Positions 8,646 to 15,138 of a stretch of 64,000 nt of DNA are shown here, piece after piece. Within the stretch, counting starts at the first letter, position 1, and each line of letters begins with the position of its first letter. Both the position numbers and the translations under genes were made by a program. Origin of the DNA: Vibrio mediterranei. GTDB lineage: Bacteria; Pseudomonadota; Gammaproteobacteria; Enterobacterales; Vibrionaceae. The stretch lies in contig NZ_FLLQ01000007.1 of the NCBI RefSeq assembly GCF_900088415.1, positions 62,001-126,000 on the forward strand, given 5' to 3'. The notes beneath the pieces are model-generated. The model searched no databases. It had not been told where the DNA came from and was given only the letters and a program-made list of their open reading frames with translations.

Positions 8646-9920
8646 ATGGCTAAATCAAAATGGATGGATGAAAATACTGCTAGGGAGTTGATACACCGCA
8701 TAGCTAAGTGCCAGTCGAGCCAAAGCTCTGGTATAAAGCACTCAAATCAGAATTTTAAGTCTTCATTCGATGGCTTTGAGTTCGAAAATTACATGAACCT
8801 TCTGCAAGAAAACATTAGATTTGGCGATATTCCGAGTAATGTTAGAGATCGAGCACTGACAACCGCTATTTTCAAAGCTGCCGATGAAGGTAAGTTGAAC
8901 ACTGGATATGTCTCTAACATACTAAAACAAGAGGAAGTTAGGTATTTAGCTCAGCCATTTCAAGACTTTTTCCTAGTAACTGGTATCAGCGTCAATGGTT
9001 TGAAATCCAGCTTAAAGGTCAAGACAGAGTTAGCCGAAATTTCTATATCAAAAGGCTTTCCTAAGAAGTTCAAGGGTGACTATGACTTCGGGGATGCTAA
9101 AAAGACATACCCCAACATGAATCTTGAAGCATTCTCATGGGTTGTTGTGAAAGTATCTGCAAGGTGTTTTTATTCTGGTGCAAACCTAGCTCTGGAAGAA
9201 CTGAGTTATTTCCTCGGAGTAATCAATCATTACCTCATTTCAGGTGGGCGTAGAAAGAGCTTCGGAAGAGCAGCCCCTATGAGCAAAGTGAGGAAGTATC
9301 CTTTGCATTACCTGTTTAACCCTGATGGCTCTTTAGCAACGAAGTTGAGCTGGTATGAGCCTCACTTTTCATCAAAAGGTTCTACTTATCAATATGACCA
9401 AGACTTTAAAGATGCTTGTAAGCACTTCAGGAAGGTGCACAAAGATATAATGAAGAGTAAGCGATACAGGTTCTTTAAAATAGTATTTGGTCGCTTAACT
9501 GACGCACTAGAGACAAATGATATGCAGAAAGTCTTTCTTAGTTTGTGGGCGTTGCTAGAGAAGCTTACGTTTACGCAGAAAGACAACTACACCACTACGA
9601 TCAATAGAACACTTATATTGTTCAAAGATAAAGTGATAGCAAGCCATGAACTCGAATTATTAAGGCAAAAGAGAAATATTGCGATCCACAGTGGCGAGCA
9701 GTTTAATCAATCTGAAGAGTATGCGTACATGCTCTACGGCTATATCAGACATTATATATTCTTCATCCTCGATATCATGCTGAAAGTGAAATATGATGAA
9801 GACATCAAGAGCTTGTTAGATTTGCCTACAACTAGTGTCAAGATGCTAGAGCATGAAGACAATCTCAACAAACAGTTGAAGCAAGCATGTTTGTTAAAAG
9901 AGCTGATTAGACTCAGTTAG
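8646..9920 (+). CDS. HEPN-motif protein, probable anti-phage ribonuclease
   Basis: A 424-residue protein. The C-terminal third (about 285-385) is helical and contains QKRNIAIHSG: Arg343, Asn344 and His348 make the R-N-x3-H (Rx4H) catalytic motif of HEPN ribonucleases, placed after WALLEKLTF, as in large HEPN defence proteins of the ApeA-like type. The N-terminal 280 residues match nothing I recognise and could be the sensor part. I chose the second ATG, because GGAG (8636-8639) is 6 bp before it; earlier TTG (8634) and ATG (8643) codons are in frame. The gene is convergent with, and overlaps by 4 bp, the resolvase gene. Defence function is inference from motif and location. Confidence 0.7.
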   Translation: MAKSKWMDENTARELIHRIAKCQSSQSSGIKHSNQNFKSSFDGFEFENYMNLLQENIRFGDIPSNVRDRALTTAIFKAADEGKLNTGYVSNILKQEEVRYLAQPFQDFFLVTGISVNGLKSSLKVKTELAEISISKGFPKKFKGDYDFGDAKKTYPNMNLEAFSWVVVKVSARCFYSGANLALEELSYFLGVINHYLISGGRRKSFGRAAPMSKVRKYPLHYLFNPDGSLATKLSWYEPHFSSKGSTYQYDQDFKDACKHFRKVHKDIMKSKRYRFFKIVFGRLTDALETNDMQKVFLSLWALLEKLTFTQKDNYTTTINRTLILFKDKVIASHELELLRQKRNIAIHSGEQFNQSEEYAYMLYGYIRHYIFFILDIMLKVKYDEDIKSLLDLPTTSVKMLEHEDNLNKQLKQACLLKELIRLS

Positions 9921-10456
9921 CTTTTCTGAAGCCTGTTAACGGTAGCTGGAGATATGCCTAACTGTTTGGCTGTCTCTGCTATTGATAGTGTCTTTCTTAG
10001 CTTTTTGACCTGATCTGGGGTGGCTTTTGTAGGCCGCCCTAGTTTCTTTCCTTTGAGTTTTGCTTGCTCTAAGCCTTCTCTTTGACGTTCTCTGATAAGC
10101 TCTCTTTCCATTTGGGCAACTGAAGCAAGGATGCCTAGCATTCCTTTTTGGGTAGCTGTCATTTCAGAGCTGAAGATTAAACCTTCTTTTACAAACTCTA
10201 CTGAGACCTTCTTAGCCGTTAGGTCTTCTACAATAGCAACAGCATCACCAGCCCCAGAGCGACACACACGGTCTAAGCTATGAATGTATAGCTTATCCCC
10301 TTCCCTTAAGTAATCTAATGTCTGAAGCCACACAGGGCGTTCTATGGTAGATGCACTGCAATACTCCTCAAAGACCTTGTCTAACTGGATATCTGCTAGC
10401 TGACGATCAGTGTTCTGGTCTGTTGTTGATACTCGCTTATAGCCTACGTTCGCCAT
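9917..10456 (-). CDS. Small serine recombinase (resolvase/invertase family)
   Basis: A 179-residue protein of the Tn3-resolvase/Hin type. VGYKRVSTTDQNTDRQL carries catalytic Ser10; LYIHSLDRVCRSG gives the conserved Arg residues near 70; the E-helix QMERELIRERQREGLEQAK is at about 118-136; and a C-terminal helix-turn-helix (SIAETAKQLGISPATVNRL) binds DNA. The length is normal and the catalytic residues are complete. The 115 bp upstream hold inverted and direct TGAGATAG repeats, a likely res/operator region. It is distinct from the element's large integrase and may resolve multimers or invert/delete internal segments. Confidence 0.9.
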   Translation of the reverse strand: MANVGYKRVSTTDQNTDRQLADIQLDKVFEEYCSASTIERPVWLQTLDYLREGDKLYIHSLDRVCRSGAGDAVAIVEDLTAKKVSVEFVKEGLIFSSEMTATQKGMLGILASVAQMERELIRERQREGLEQAKLKGKKLGRPTKATPDQVKKLRKTLSIAETAKQLGISPATVNRLQKS

Positions 10457-10460
10457 TATT

Positions 10461-10569
10461 CTATCTCATAAAGTCTTAAAGTATTTAGATTGTGCTATAT
10501 CAAAACTAGAAAAGGAAGTATTTGAGATAGGTTTTGTGGCTTATGTCAAAAAGTATACTTTTGAGATAG
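10461..10569. repeat. Candidate res / operator repeats upstream of the resolvase
   Basis: CTATCTCA at 10461-10468 is the inverse of TGAGATAG, which occurs at 10523-10530 and 10562-10569; both direct copies are preceded by GTAT-containing A/T-rich sequence. Resolvase genes usually have their three-subsite res region directly upstream, which fits this place. Subsite assignment is inference. Confidence 0.5.
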
Positions 10570-10574
10570 ATTGT

Positions 10575-11261
10575 CTATGCCCTGTCCTTTAACTGCTGTT
10601 CAAGGGCTTGAAAGTAATTCTTAAAAAGCTTCAACACCCAGTCCAAGAAACCCGTTTTTACGATGACTTTGTTTTCAAGAGAATCAAGCTCTAGGAATGC
10701 TGATTGCTCATTGACTAGTGCAACTATTTCAGTAATCCTCTGACCATCAGGTTTCATATATTTAGCGTCTTGATGAGCACAAGCATTTCTTAGTACTTGG
10801 ACTTTCCTAAGTTCACTGGAGGGAACACTGATCTCCAGAACTTTTTTGATATAAGTTGTTGATCGTTCGATTCCACTCCCCTTAAAGTCACTAACTTTTA
10901 CTTTAAGTTGGTACTTTTTAGCATACGCCTTACAAAACTCTTCTAGTTCATGCTCAAAGATACCGAAAATAGTCAACAAAACTGAACGCCTCTGCATACT
11001 TGGAAAATGGATAGTAACGGTATCGTCCAGATCTAATACATCAAAATGAGTAATATTATTGTAATGTTCGAATCCAATTGGGCCGTATTGGGGGTCATGA
11101 TCGACTTCTACAAACTCAGCACCATTATTTTGGTAGTCCTCGATATTTTGTTGAATGCCCTGCTCTGTACTCCTACATAGACTGTTTAGAAGTTTGTAGG
11201 TCAGATCAAAATAGCTCGTTGTCGGCAACGGTTTATCAAGTATCTCAGTCAAGTCGACCAT
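10575..11261 (-). CDS. HEPN-motif protein, second in the element
   Basis: A protein of about 228 residues. The segment VLLTIFGIFEHELEEFCKAYA followed about 40 residues later by VLRNACAHQDAKY is the two-helix HEPN arrangement; Arg158, Asn159 and His163 form the R-N-x3-H motif. The N-terminal 90 residues are unassigned. I prefer the ATG at 11261, with GGAGA about 10 bp upstream; an in-frame ATG at 11309 would add 16 residues. The gene is read leftward, with the resolvase downstream. Such proteins are often RNA-cleaving toxins in defence or toxin-antitoxin systems, but no antitoxin (MNT-like) gene is adjacent. Confidence 0.65.
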   Translation of the reverse strand: MVDLTEILDKPLPTTSYFDLTYKLLNSLCRSTEQGIQQNIEDYQNNGAEFVEVDHDPQYGPIGFEHYNNITHFDVLDLDDTVTIHFPSMQRRSVLLTIFGIFEHELEEFCKAYAKKYQLKVKVSDFKGSGIERSTTYIKKVLEISVPSSELRKVQVLRNACAHQDAKYMKPDGQRITEIVALVNEQSAFLELDSLENKVIVKTGFLDWVLKLFKNYFQALEQQLKDRA

Positions 11262-11617
11262 ATCGTTATTTTCTCCACAACCTATTGATTTATCGCCACT
11301 ATACCACATAAGGTACAGCTCTACTTACAGTAAAGTCCATTTGAAGAAAGTGGTAAAAGGTGGTCACACTTTTAGCTGAGCAGGAGTCTATATAAAAGGA
11401 GCTAGTTAGAAGTCACATATCCTCTCTAACTGCATACTATATAAAGAGAAGTGGTAAATAGTGTCACATAAAGCAATTACTACTGGTACTACTTAATATA
11501 AGAAGTGTTCCTTAGAAAAGGATTAAGAAGAATATTAGTCCTTCTTTATTTAACTTCTAATACACTTTCTACTGTTATTTCAATTAATTACCTAACGCTG
11601 TGAAGCAGGAGGAAAAA
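11262..11617. promoter_or_regulatory. Repeat-rich control region before the replication-like genes
   Basis: This 356-bp gap divides the leftward HEPN gene from the rightward helicase operon. It holds an inverted repeat AGTTAGA (11404-11410) / TCTAACT (11425-11431). A related element appears twice: AGTGGTAAAAGGTGGTCACA near 11350 and AGTGGTAAATAGTGTCACAT near 11450. CTATATAAA occurs near 11391 and 11438. It most likely contains the operon promoter and operators; an origin of replication is possible. No gene is seen. Confidence 0.5.
11592..11611 (+). promoter_or_regulatory. GNRA-hairpin / Shine-Dalgarno leader, copy 1
   Basis: CTAACGCTGTGAAGCAGGAG, 6 bp before the ATG at 11618. In RNA, GCU and AGC close a GUGA (GNRA) tetraloop directly before the AGGAG ribosome-binding site. 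The near-identical copy at 13354-13373 has GCC/GGC instead, a compensatory pair change. Confidence 0.5.
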
Positions 11618-11770
11618 ATGAGAATGAGACTACAGCTGCAAAAGCTGGAGCATATTGAGAAGCTGAAAGCATTAGCTGAAGCTAAGCAAGTATCACCAAC
11701 CACACTAGTCATTGACCTAATCGAGCGAGCTTACAAGGAGCTGAATAATGGAATTAAATCAGATATTTAA
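11618..11770 (+). CDS. 50-residue ribbon-helix-helix-like peptide
   Basis: An ATG preceded by AGGAGGA opens a 50-residue frame, beginning MRMRLQLQKLEHIEKL and containing SPTTLVIDLIERAYKEL. A short strand, a helix, a turn with Ser-Pro-Thr-Thr and a second helix is the layout of CopG/Arc-type ribbon-helix-helix repressors. It overlaps the start of the helicase gene by 23 bp, so the two are co-transcribed and probably coupled. CopG-type proteins often repress their own replication operon; the repeats just upstream are candidate operators. Family assignment is by pattern only. Confidence 0.65.
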   Translation: MRMRLQLQKLEHIEKLKALAEAKQVSPTTLVIDLIERAYKELNNGIKSDI

Positions 11771-12737
11771 GCCTTGCAAGATGGCAGAGATCGTAGCTGG
11801 TATGAGAGAGCCTGAACAGTTAGTTGATGGCTTGTGGGATAAGGGTGAAACCATGATGGTATTTGCTGGTTCAGGTGTTGGTAAGAGCCTGTTTAGCTAC
11901 AACCTTGTTGAGTGCCTTGCTACTGATAAAGGACAGTTTCTTGGTCAAGAATGCGCTATAAACCAGAAGGTTCTGTACCTAGACGGAGAGATGAGCACTA
12001 ACAGCATTGGCTCTAGGGTAGACCCTAGTATGCTCGATATGCTTGGCAGGATTGACTATATAGCCTCTGAAGTTAACGAGGAAGTCATAGACTTGACTCT
12101 AGCTGACCAAAGAGCTCACTTAATAGAGATGTCTAGAGGCTATGACATAGTCGTTCTAGATTCAGTAAGGGTCTTGTTTGGGTTAACTGACGAAAACAAC
12201 GCAGAGAGCTGGAGAGCGGTTAACAAGCTGGTTGTTGCCTTGCGTGGTGTGGGCTGCTCTGTCCTAGTTATCCACCATGCTAATAAGAGTGATGGAGAGA
12301 TACCTACATACTCAGGAAGTACCAATGCTATTACCGTCTTTGACAGGACGCTGGCTATAAGTGGTCAAGAATACAAGCAACTACACGGACAGAAGAGTCG
12401 TAATGCAGCTTGGGGAGATTGGCTTGAAGAGTTGGTATTCTTTGCTGGTGAATACGGGAAGCTGAATGTTAGAACCCAAACTCAAATGGATAGCTGGAAG
12501 ATGGAGGCTATTGTTGATTTGCTTTCTGAAGACAGAAGAAGCTGTGCCAACGGAAAGAGAGAAAAGCGATTAAAGATCAATAAGCTAATCAATGCTGGCT
12601 TAGGTAACAGCGTTACCAATACCAAGCTTTGGGGCGCTGTAGAGTATCTGTTTGACGACTTCTGGACTAGAGAAGACTTTGATAACGCTATTGCTGGTAA
12701 CTGGGAAGAATTAGATAGCCCATTGGAGGTTTTGTGA
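11748..12737 (+). CDS. RepA-like AAA ATPase / replicative helicase (AAA_25 type)
   Basis: A 329-residue ATPase of the RecA/DnaB-like fold found in RSF1010 RepA-type helicases. Walker A is GSGVGKS at residues 41-47, a YLDGEM motif lies near 74, Walker B is YDIVVLDSVR near 131, and CSVLVIHHANKSDG near 170 is the sensor strand typical of this group. A role in replicating the excised element is the family-based expectation. The Shine-Dalgarno AAGGAG is 7 bp before the ATG. The stop overlaps the next start (GTGA), giving a tight operon with the PD-(D/E)xK-like gene. Confidence 0.85.
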   Translation: MELNQIFKPCKMAEIVAGMREPEQLVDGLWDKGETMMVFAGSGVGKSLFSYNLVECLATDKGQFLGQECAINQKVLYLDGEMSTNSIGSRVDPSMLDMLGRIDYIASEVNEEVIDLTLADQRAHLIEMSRGYDIVVLDSVRVLFGLTDENNAESWRAVNKLVVALRGVGCSVLVIHHANKSDGEIPTYSGSTNAITVFDRTLAISGQEYKQLHGQKSRNAAWGDWLEELVFFAGEYGKLNVRTQTQMDSWKMEAIVDLLSEDRRSCANGKREKRLKINKLINAGLGNSVTNTKLWGAVEYLFDDFWTREDFDNAIAGNWEELDSPLEVL

Positions 12738-13315
12738 TTGGTTTAGGAGGCTCACAAGGTGAGCAAGAGTTCCTAGAGAGAACTGGCTTAAAGCCTAACC
12801 TAGAAAGGGTTCCTAGTCACTGGAAAGATTTGGACTCAAAAGGACACGGAGGACATTGGGTCGTTCCTGATTGCGTTGTTTTAGATTCAGAAGGGAATCG
12901 TTGCTTGATAGAGTACAAACACGGCAACAAGCTTAATACAGACGGTGCAAGGAAAGGTAAGCAAGCTGCTGAGAAGAAGAAAATGGATTACCTTTCAAGT
13001 AGCTGGGGTAACTGGGAAGCCAGAAAGAGAAATGCAGAGGCTAAGATGGGGTGGAACCATTCAATCTATAGGCTAATAGGCATGGCTCAGGTTTATGACC
13101 GAGTTTTAGTGGTTGACCCTCAACTGAACAAACACATGACTGACACTGACTATTTAAAGGTCTTGAACAAGGCTAAAGGGTTGGGTGTTGAGTTCAGAAC
13201 TATCTCGGAGTTCGAAGCCGAGTTTGAAGACTGCTTGGATGTGAGTGTTGATGATATTAATAGAGAAACCGTAAGCGAAACGCAATGCGTTACGCAATTA
13301 CGCAATAATACTTAG
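12734..13315 (+). CDS. PD-(D/E)xK nuclease-like protein
   Basis: A 193-residue protein with GTG start (GGAGG 4 bp upstream), coupled to the helicase by a 4-bp overlap. VVPDCVVLD followed by CLIEYKHG supplies Asp46 and Glu60-x-Lys62, spaced as in the PD-(D/E)xK nuclease core; the flanking strands fit the fold. The remainder, including a Trp/Lys-rich middle, is not recognised. Being next to a RepA-like helicase suggests a role in initiating or processing replication, or in priming. No catalytic claim can be proven from the sequence. The last 30 bp of the coding region run into repeat array B. Confidence 0.55.
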   Translation: MIGLGGSQGEQEFLERTGLKPNLERVPSHWKDLDSKGHGGHWVVPDCVVLDSEGNRCLIEYKHGNKLNTDGARKGKQAAEKKKMDYLSSSWGNWEARKRNAEAKMGWNHSIYRLIGMAQVYDRVLVVDPQLNKHMTDTDYLKVLNKAKGLGVEFRTISEFEAEFEDCLDVSVDDINRETVSETQCVTQLRNNT

Positions 13316-13336
13316 GGCGTAACGGGTAGCGTAATG
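13290..13336. repeat. Four-site repeat array, copy B
   Basis: TTACGCAATTACGCA (13290-13304), a 12-bp spacer, GCGTAACG (13317-13324), then GCGTAATG (13329-13336). The layout and spacings equal copy A at 6971-7017; the last unit differs by one base. The array overlaps the 3' end of the PD-(D/E)xK-like gene. An extra GCG before the first unit makes GCGTTACGC, itself a palindrome. Confidence 0.85.
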
Positions 13337-13353
13337 CTGCCCTGCCCGATTAA

Positions 13354-13373
13354 CTAACGCCGTGAGGCAGGAG
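13354..13373 (+). promoter_or_regulatory. GNRA-hairpin / Shine-Dalgarno leader, copy 2
   Basis: CTAACGCCGTGAGGCAGGAG, 6 bp before the ATG at 13380. It differs from copy 1 at two positions that pair with each other in the GCY-GUGA-RGC hairpin. Confidence 0.5.
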
Positions 13374-13379
13374 TAATAT

Positions 13380-13676
13380 ATGAATTTAGATATCCTTGAG
13401 GGCAATCGTTCTCGTTTTATCAAGGTAATCAAAGAGCTAGCTCTAGAGTTTGGAGTTACAGCTGAAGCAATGGTTATTCTACTGAGCGCTAGCTTGAACG
13501 ACTATGAACCAATTGAAGACTTCCCTAATTACGAGAAGCACAAGGTAACTGGAGTTATCCGAAACCGAAATACCAGACGTATCCTTAAAGCCAATGCTAA
13601 CGGTCAGGTCGGCTTGTTCAATGGCGCTATGCGTAAGTTTGTCAAACAAGGCTTAGAAGCTAAAGGGGGCAAGTAA
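13380..13676 (+). CDS. 98-residue protein, function unknown
   Basis: A small, basic protein (98 residues, C-terminus AMRKFVKQGLEAKGGK). I do not recognise it. The middle, TGVIRNRNTRRILKANANGQVGLF, resembles short element-encoded proteins. Translation starts after the leader hairpin described at 13354-13373. The stop codon overlaps the next ATG (TAATG). Confidence 0.65.
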   Translation: MNLDILEGNRSRFIKVIKELALEFGVTAEAMVILLSASLNDYEPIEDFPNYEKHKVTGVIRNRNTRRILKANANGQVGLFNGAMRKFVKQGLEAKGGK

Positions 13677-13843
13677 TGGATAAAGATGAGTTTCGTCTCC
13701 TTGGGTATGCAGAGGATCAACTGGAAGAAGCGGCACAGCGATATGCCAAAGATGATTGGTTCAAAGCTGATTGCTTAATGGCAATGCTCGATTTGATTGA
13801 GCGAGCTGAGTATGAGTTTTATGGCGATAGCTACTTGGATTAA
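13676..13843 (+). CDS. 55-residue acidic protein, function unknown
   Basis: The ATG overlaps the previous stop (TAATG), and the frame runs 55 residues from MDKDEFRLLGYAEDQLEEAA to the acidic end YGDSYLD. It is mostly helical and rich in Glu/Asp. The next gene has its Shine-Dalgarno (AAGGAGG) overlapping this stop, so the three small genes form a coupled unit. Confidence 0.65.
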   Translation: MDKDEFRLLGYAEDQLEEAAQRYAKDDWFKADCLMAMLDLIERAEYEFYGDSYLD

Positions 13844-13852
13844 GGAGGCTTT

Positions 13853-14197
13853 ATGACTGGAAGAGAATCAAACGGACAGTTTGGTAAGGGTAATACTTAC
13901 GGCAAGGGCAGACCCAAGGGAAGCAGGAATCGTTATACGGTTGCTATGATGGATGAACTGATGAGGGAGGACTCTGAAGGACTTGAGTTTCACCCCATGC
14001 AAGAAGCTAAGAGGCTATATCGTTCAACTGAGGACGACCGTATTAAAGTAGCACTGTTAAAGGAAATGCTGAGTTTTGGGAATGACAAACAGTTTGTAGA
14101 GGTAGAGCAAACTGAAGAGCACAAACCTGTTACCACTGAAACAATGCTAGAACTATATAAAGAACTGCATAGCCGATTTGGGAACATTGAGACATAG
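13853..14197 (+). CDS. DUF5681-like protein (TerS-like N-terminus)
   Basis: A 114-residue protein whose N-terminus, GRESNGQFGKGNTYGKGRPKGSRNRYTVAMMDEL, is the Gly/Arg/Lys-rich DUF5681 pattern found in phage and satellite genes, often next to or in place of small terminase subunits. The rest is helical, with a 50-residue acidic C-terminal end. A strong Shine-Dalgarno (AAGGAGG) lies 6 bp before the ATG. If it acts as a terminase small subunit it could redirect helper-phage packaging to the element; that is inference. It is the last gene of the rightward operon. Confidence 0.6.
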   Translation: MTGRESNGQFGKGNTYGKGRPKGSRNRYTVAMMDELMREDSEGLEFHPMQEAKRLYRSTEDDRIKVALLKEMLSFGNDKQFVEVEQTEEHKPVTTETMLELYKELHSRFGNIET

Positions 14198-14345
14198 CTG
14201 TCTAGTCTATGCTAGGAGTTAGGAGTAAATCGATACGGTTCTTTGACACTTCGGTTAACAGCCGTTAGTTAGACCGTATGCAGTTGGTCAATTAATTATT
14301 AAATAATTGATCTGTATGCCTTTTCAGTAATTGTACCGTTAGCTT

Positions 14346-14376
14346 AAGCCCTGCTCTTTGAGTTAGGGCTTTTCTT
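14346..14376 (+). terminator. Rho-independent terminator of the helicase operon
   Basis: AAGCCCT (14346-14352) pairs with AGGGCTT (14365-14371), followed by TTTCTT. Confidence 0.8.
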
Positions 14377-14548
14377 ATATCATTTCAGAGTGTTTGGAAT
14401 GCAATAGAAAAGCAACTAGTTTAATACTACATGTTGCTCTCATTAGTGCATTGAGATACATTATGTAGTGACAATTAACATTATCAAATTCTAGTCAAGT
14501 TCTGCGTTGACAAGCTATTGTCCAGCAATGAGCGAATTGTGGAATTAG

Positions 14549-14569
14549 ATAACCTAACTGAGAGGTTAT
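14549..14569 (+). promoter_or_regulatory. Hairpin masking the ribosome-binding site of the 36-residue peptide
   Basis: ATAACCT (14549-14555), a 7-base loop AACTGAG and AGGTTAT (14563-14569) make a perfect stem. The only Shine-Dalgarno candidate (GAGG, 14562-14565) is in the loop/3' arm, 8 bp before the ATG at 14574. Confidence 0.5.
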
Positions 14570-14573
14570 TACC

Positions 14574-14684
14574 ATGGACGCACATTCGCTTATTTTCTAC
14601 TTTGAACTTGCCAATACTCTTCTTGAACCAATGGCAAATGCCGCTGCTGTCATCTCAGCGTTTCTGCTAATGAGTAAGGCGTAG
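14574..14684 (+). CDS. 36-residue hydrophobic peptide
   Basis: A short frame encoding 36 residues, starting MDAHSLIFYFELANTLLEP and continuing into an Ala/Val/Leu-rich stretch that could be one membrane helix. The ribosome-binding site lies in a perfect hairpin (14549-14569). Small hydrophobic peptides under such control are typical of type I toxins and of small phage-element peptides. There is no homology support, so its reality is uncertain. It reads toward the terminator at 14702. Confidence 0.4.
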   Translation: MDAHSLIFYFELANTLLEPMANAAAVISAFLLMSKA

Positions 14685-14701
14685 GATCGAACTAGTTAAT
14701 C

Positions 14702-14727
14702 AACAGCCTTTGGTTGCAAGGGCTGTT
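14702..14727. terminator. Bidirectional terminator between the small peptide and arfB
   Basis: AACAGCC (14702-14708) and GGCTGTT (14721-14727) pair over a 12-base loop. Both convergent transcripts end here. The U-run is weak. Confidence 0.55.
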
Positions 14728-15138
14728 CTATTGAACCCTGCCTCTTAAAGACTTAGTTTGAGCCTTTCGCTTCTTAGCGTCTACTCTGCGCTTCTGTGAA
14801 GCCCTTGTTGGCTTCGTTGGTCTTCGTGCCTTTTGGACAACTGTAGCGGAGAGTATCAATTGTTTAAGGCGCTCTAAAGCGTCTTCTCTGTTCTGTTCTT
14901 GAGTTCTGAACTGCTGAGCTTTGATTATCACAACTCCGTCCTTGGTGATTCGAGAATCAGTCAAAGCTAAAAGCTTTTCTTTGTAAAACTGAGGCAATGT
15001 AGAGCGACGAATATCAAACCTTAAGTGTATGGCACTACTCGTCTTATTTACCTTCTGTCCACCAGCACCCATCGCTCTAATTGCAGTGAGCTCAATTTCC
15101 CACTCAGCGAGTTCCACTGTGTTGGATATCTTAAGCAT
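14728..15138 (-). CDS. arfB: ArfB (YaeJ), complete copy carried by the element
   Basis: A 136-residue alternative ribosome-rescue factor: a codon-independent peptidyl-tRNA hydrolase that enters the empty A site of ribosomes stalled at mRNA ends. GAGGQKVNKTSSAIHLRFD (GGQ at residues 26-28) is the catalytic loop, and the basic C-terminal tail (KARRPTKPTRASQKRR ... KSLRGRVQ) is the part that senses the empty mRNA channel. All parts are present and length is normal. It is similar to, but clearly different from, the split host copy, so it came from a related bacterium. Its ATG lies 36 bp inside the right junction, with no clear promoter of its own. The frame of the cut host gene ends 3 bp after this ATG begins, so translation is probably coupled. 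Confidence 0.95.
   Translation of the reverse strand: MLKISNTVELAEWEIELTAIRAMGAGGQKVNKTSSAIHLRFDIRRSTLPQFYKEKLLALTDSRITKDGVVIIKAQQFRTQEQNREDALERLKQLILSATVVQKARRPTKPTRASQKRRVDAKKRKAQTKSLRGRVQ

Larger units (their letters stand above)
14198..14573. other. Gap with terminator and palindromes
   Basis: After the operon there is an A/T-rich near-palindrome with arms TCAATTA (14288-14294) and TAATTGA (14304-14310). A terminator follows at 14346-14376. GACAA-GCTA-TTGTC is at 14509-14522, overlapping a TTGACA -35-like hexamer at 14507. The SD-masking hairpin lies at 14549-14569. No other gene is seen. Confidence 0.5.
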
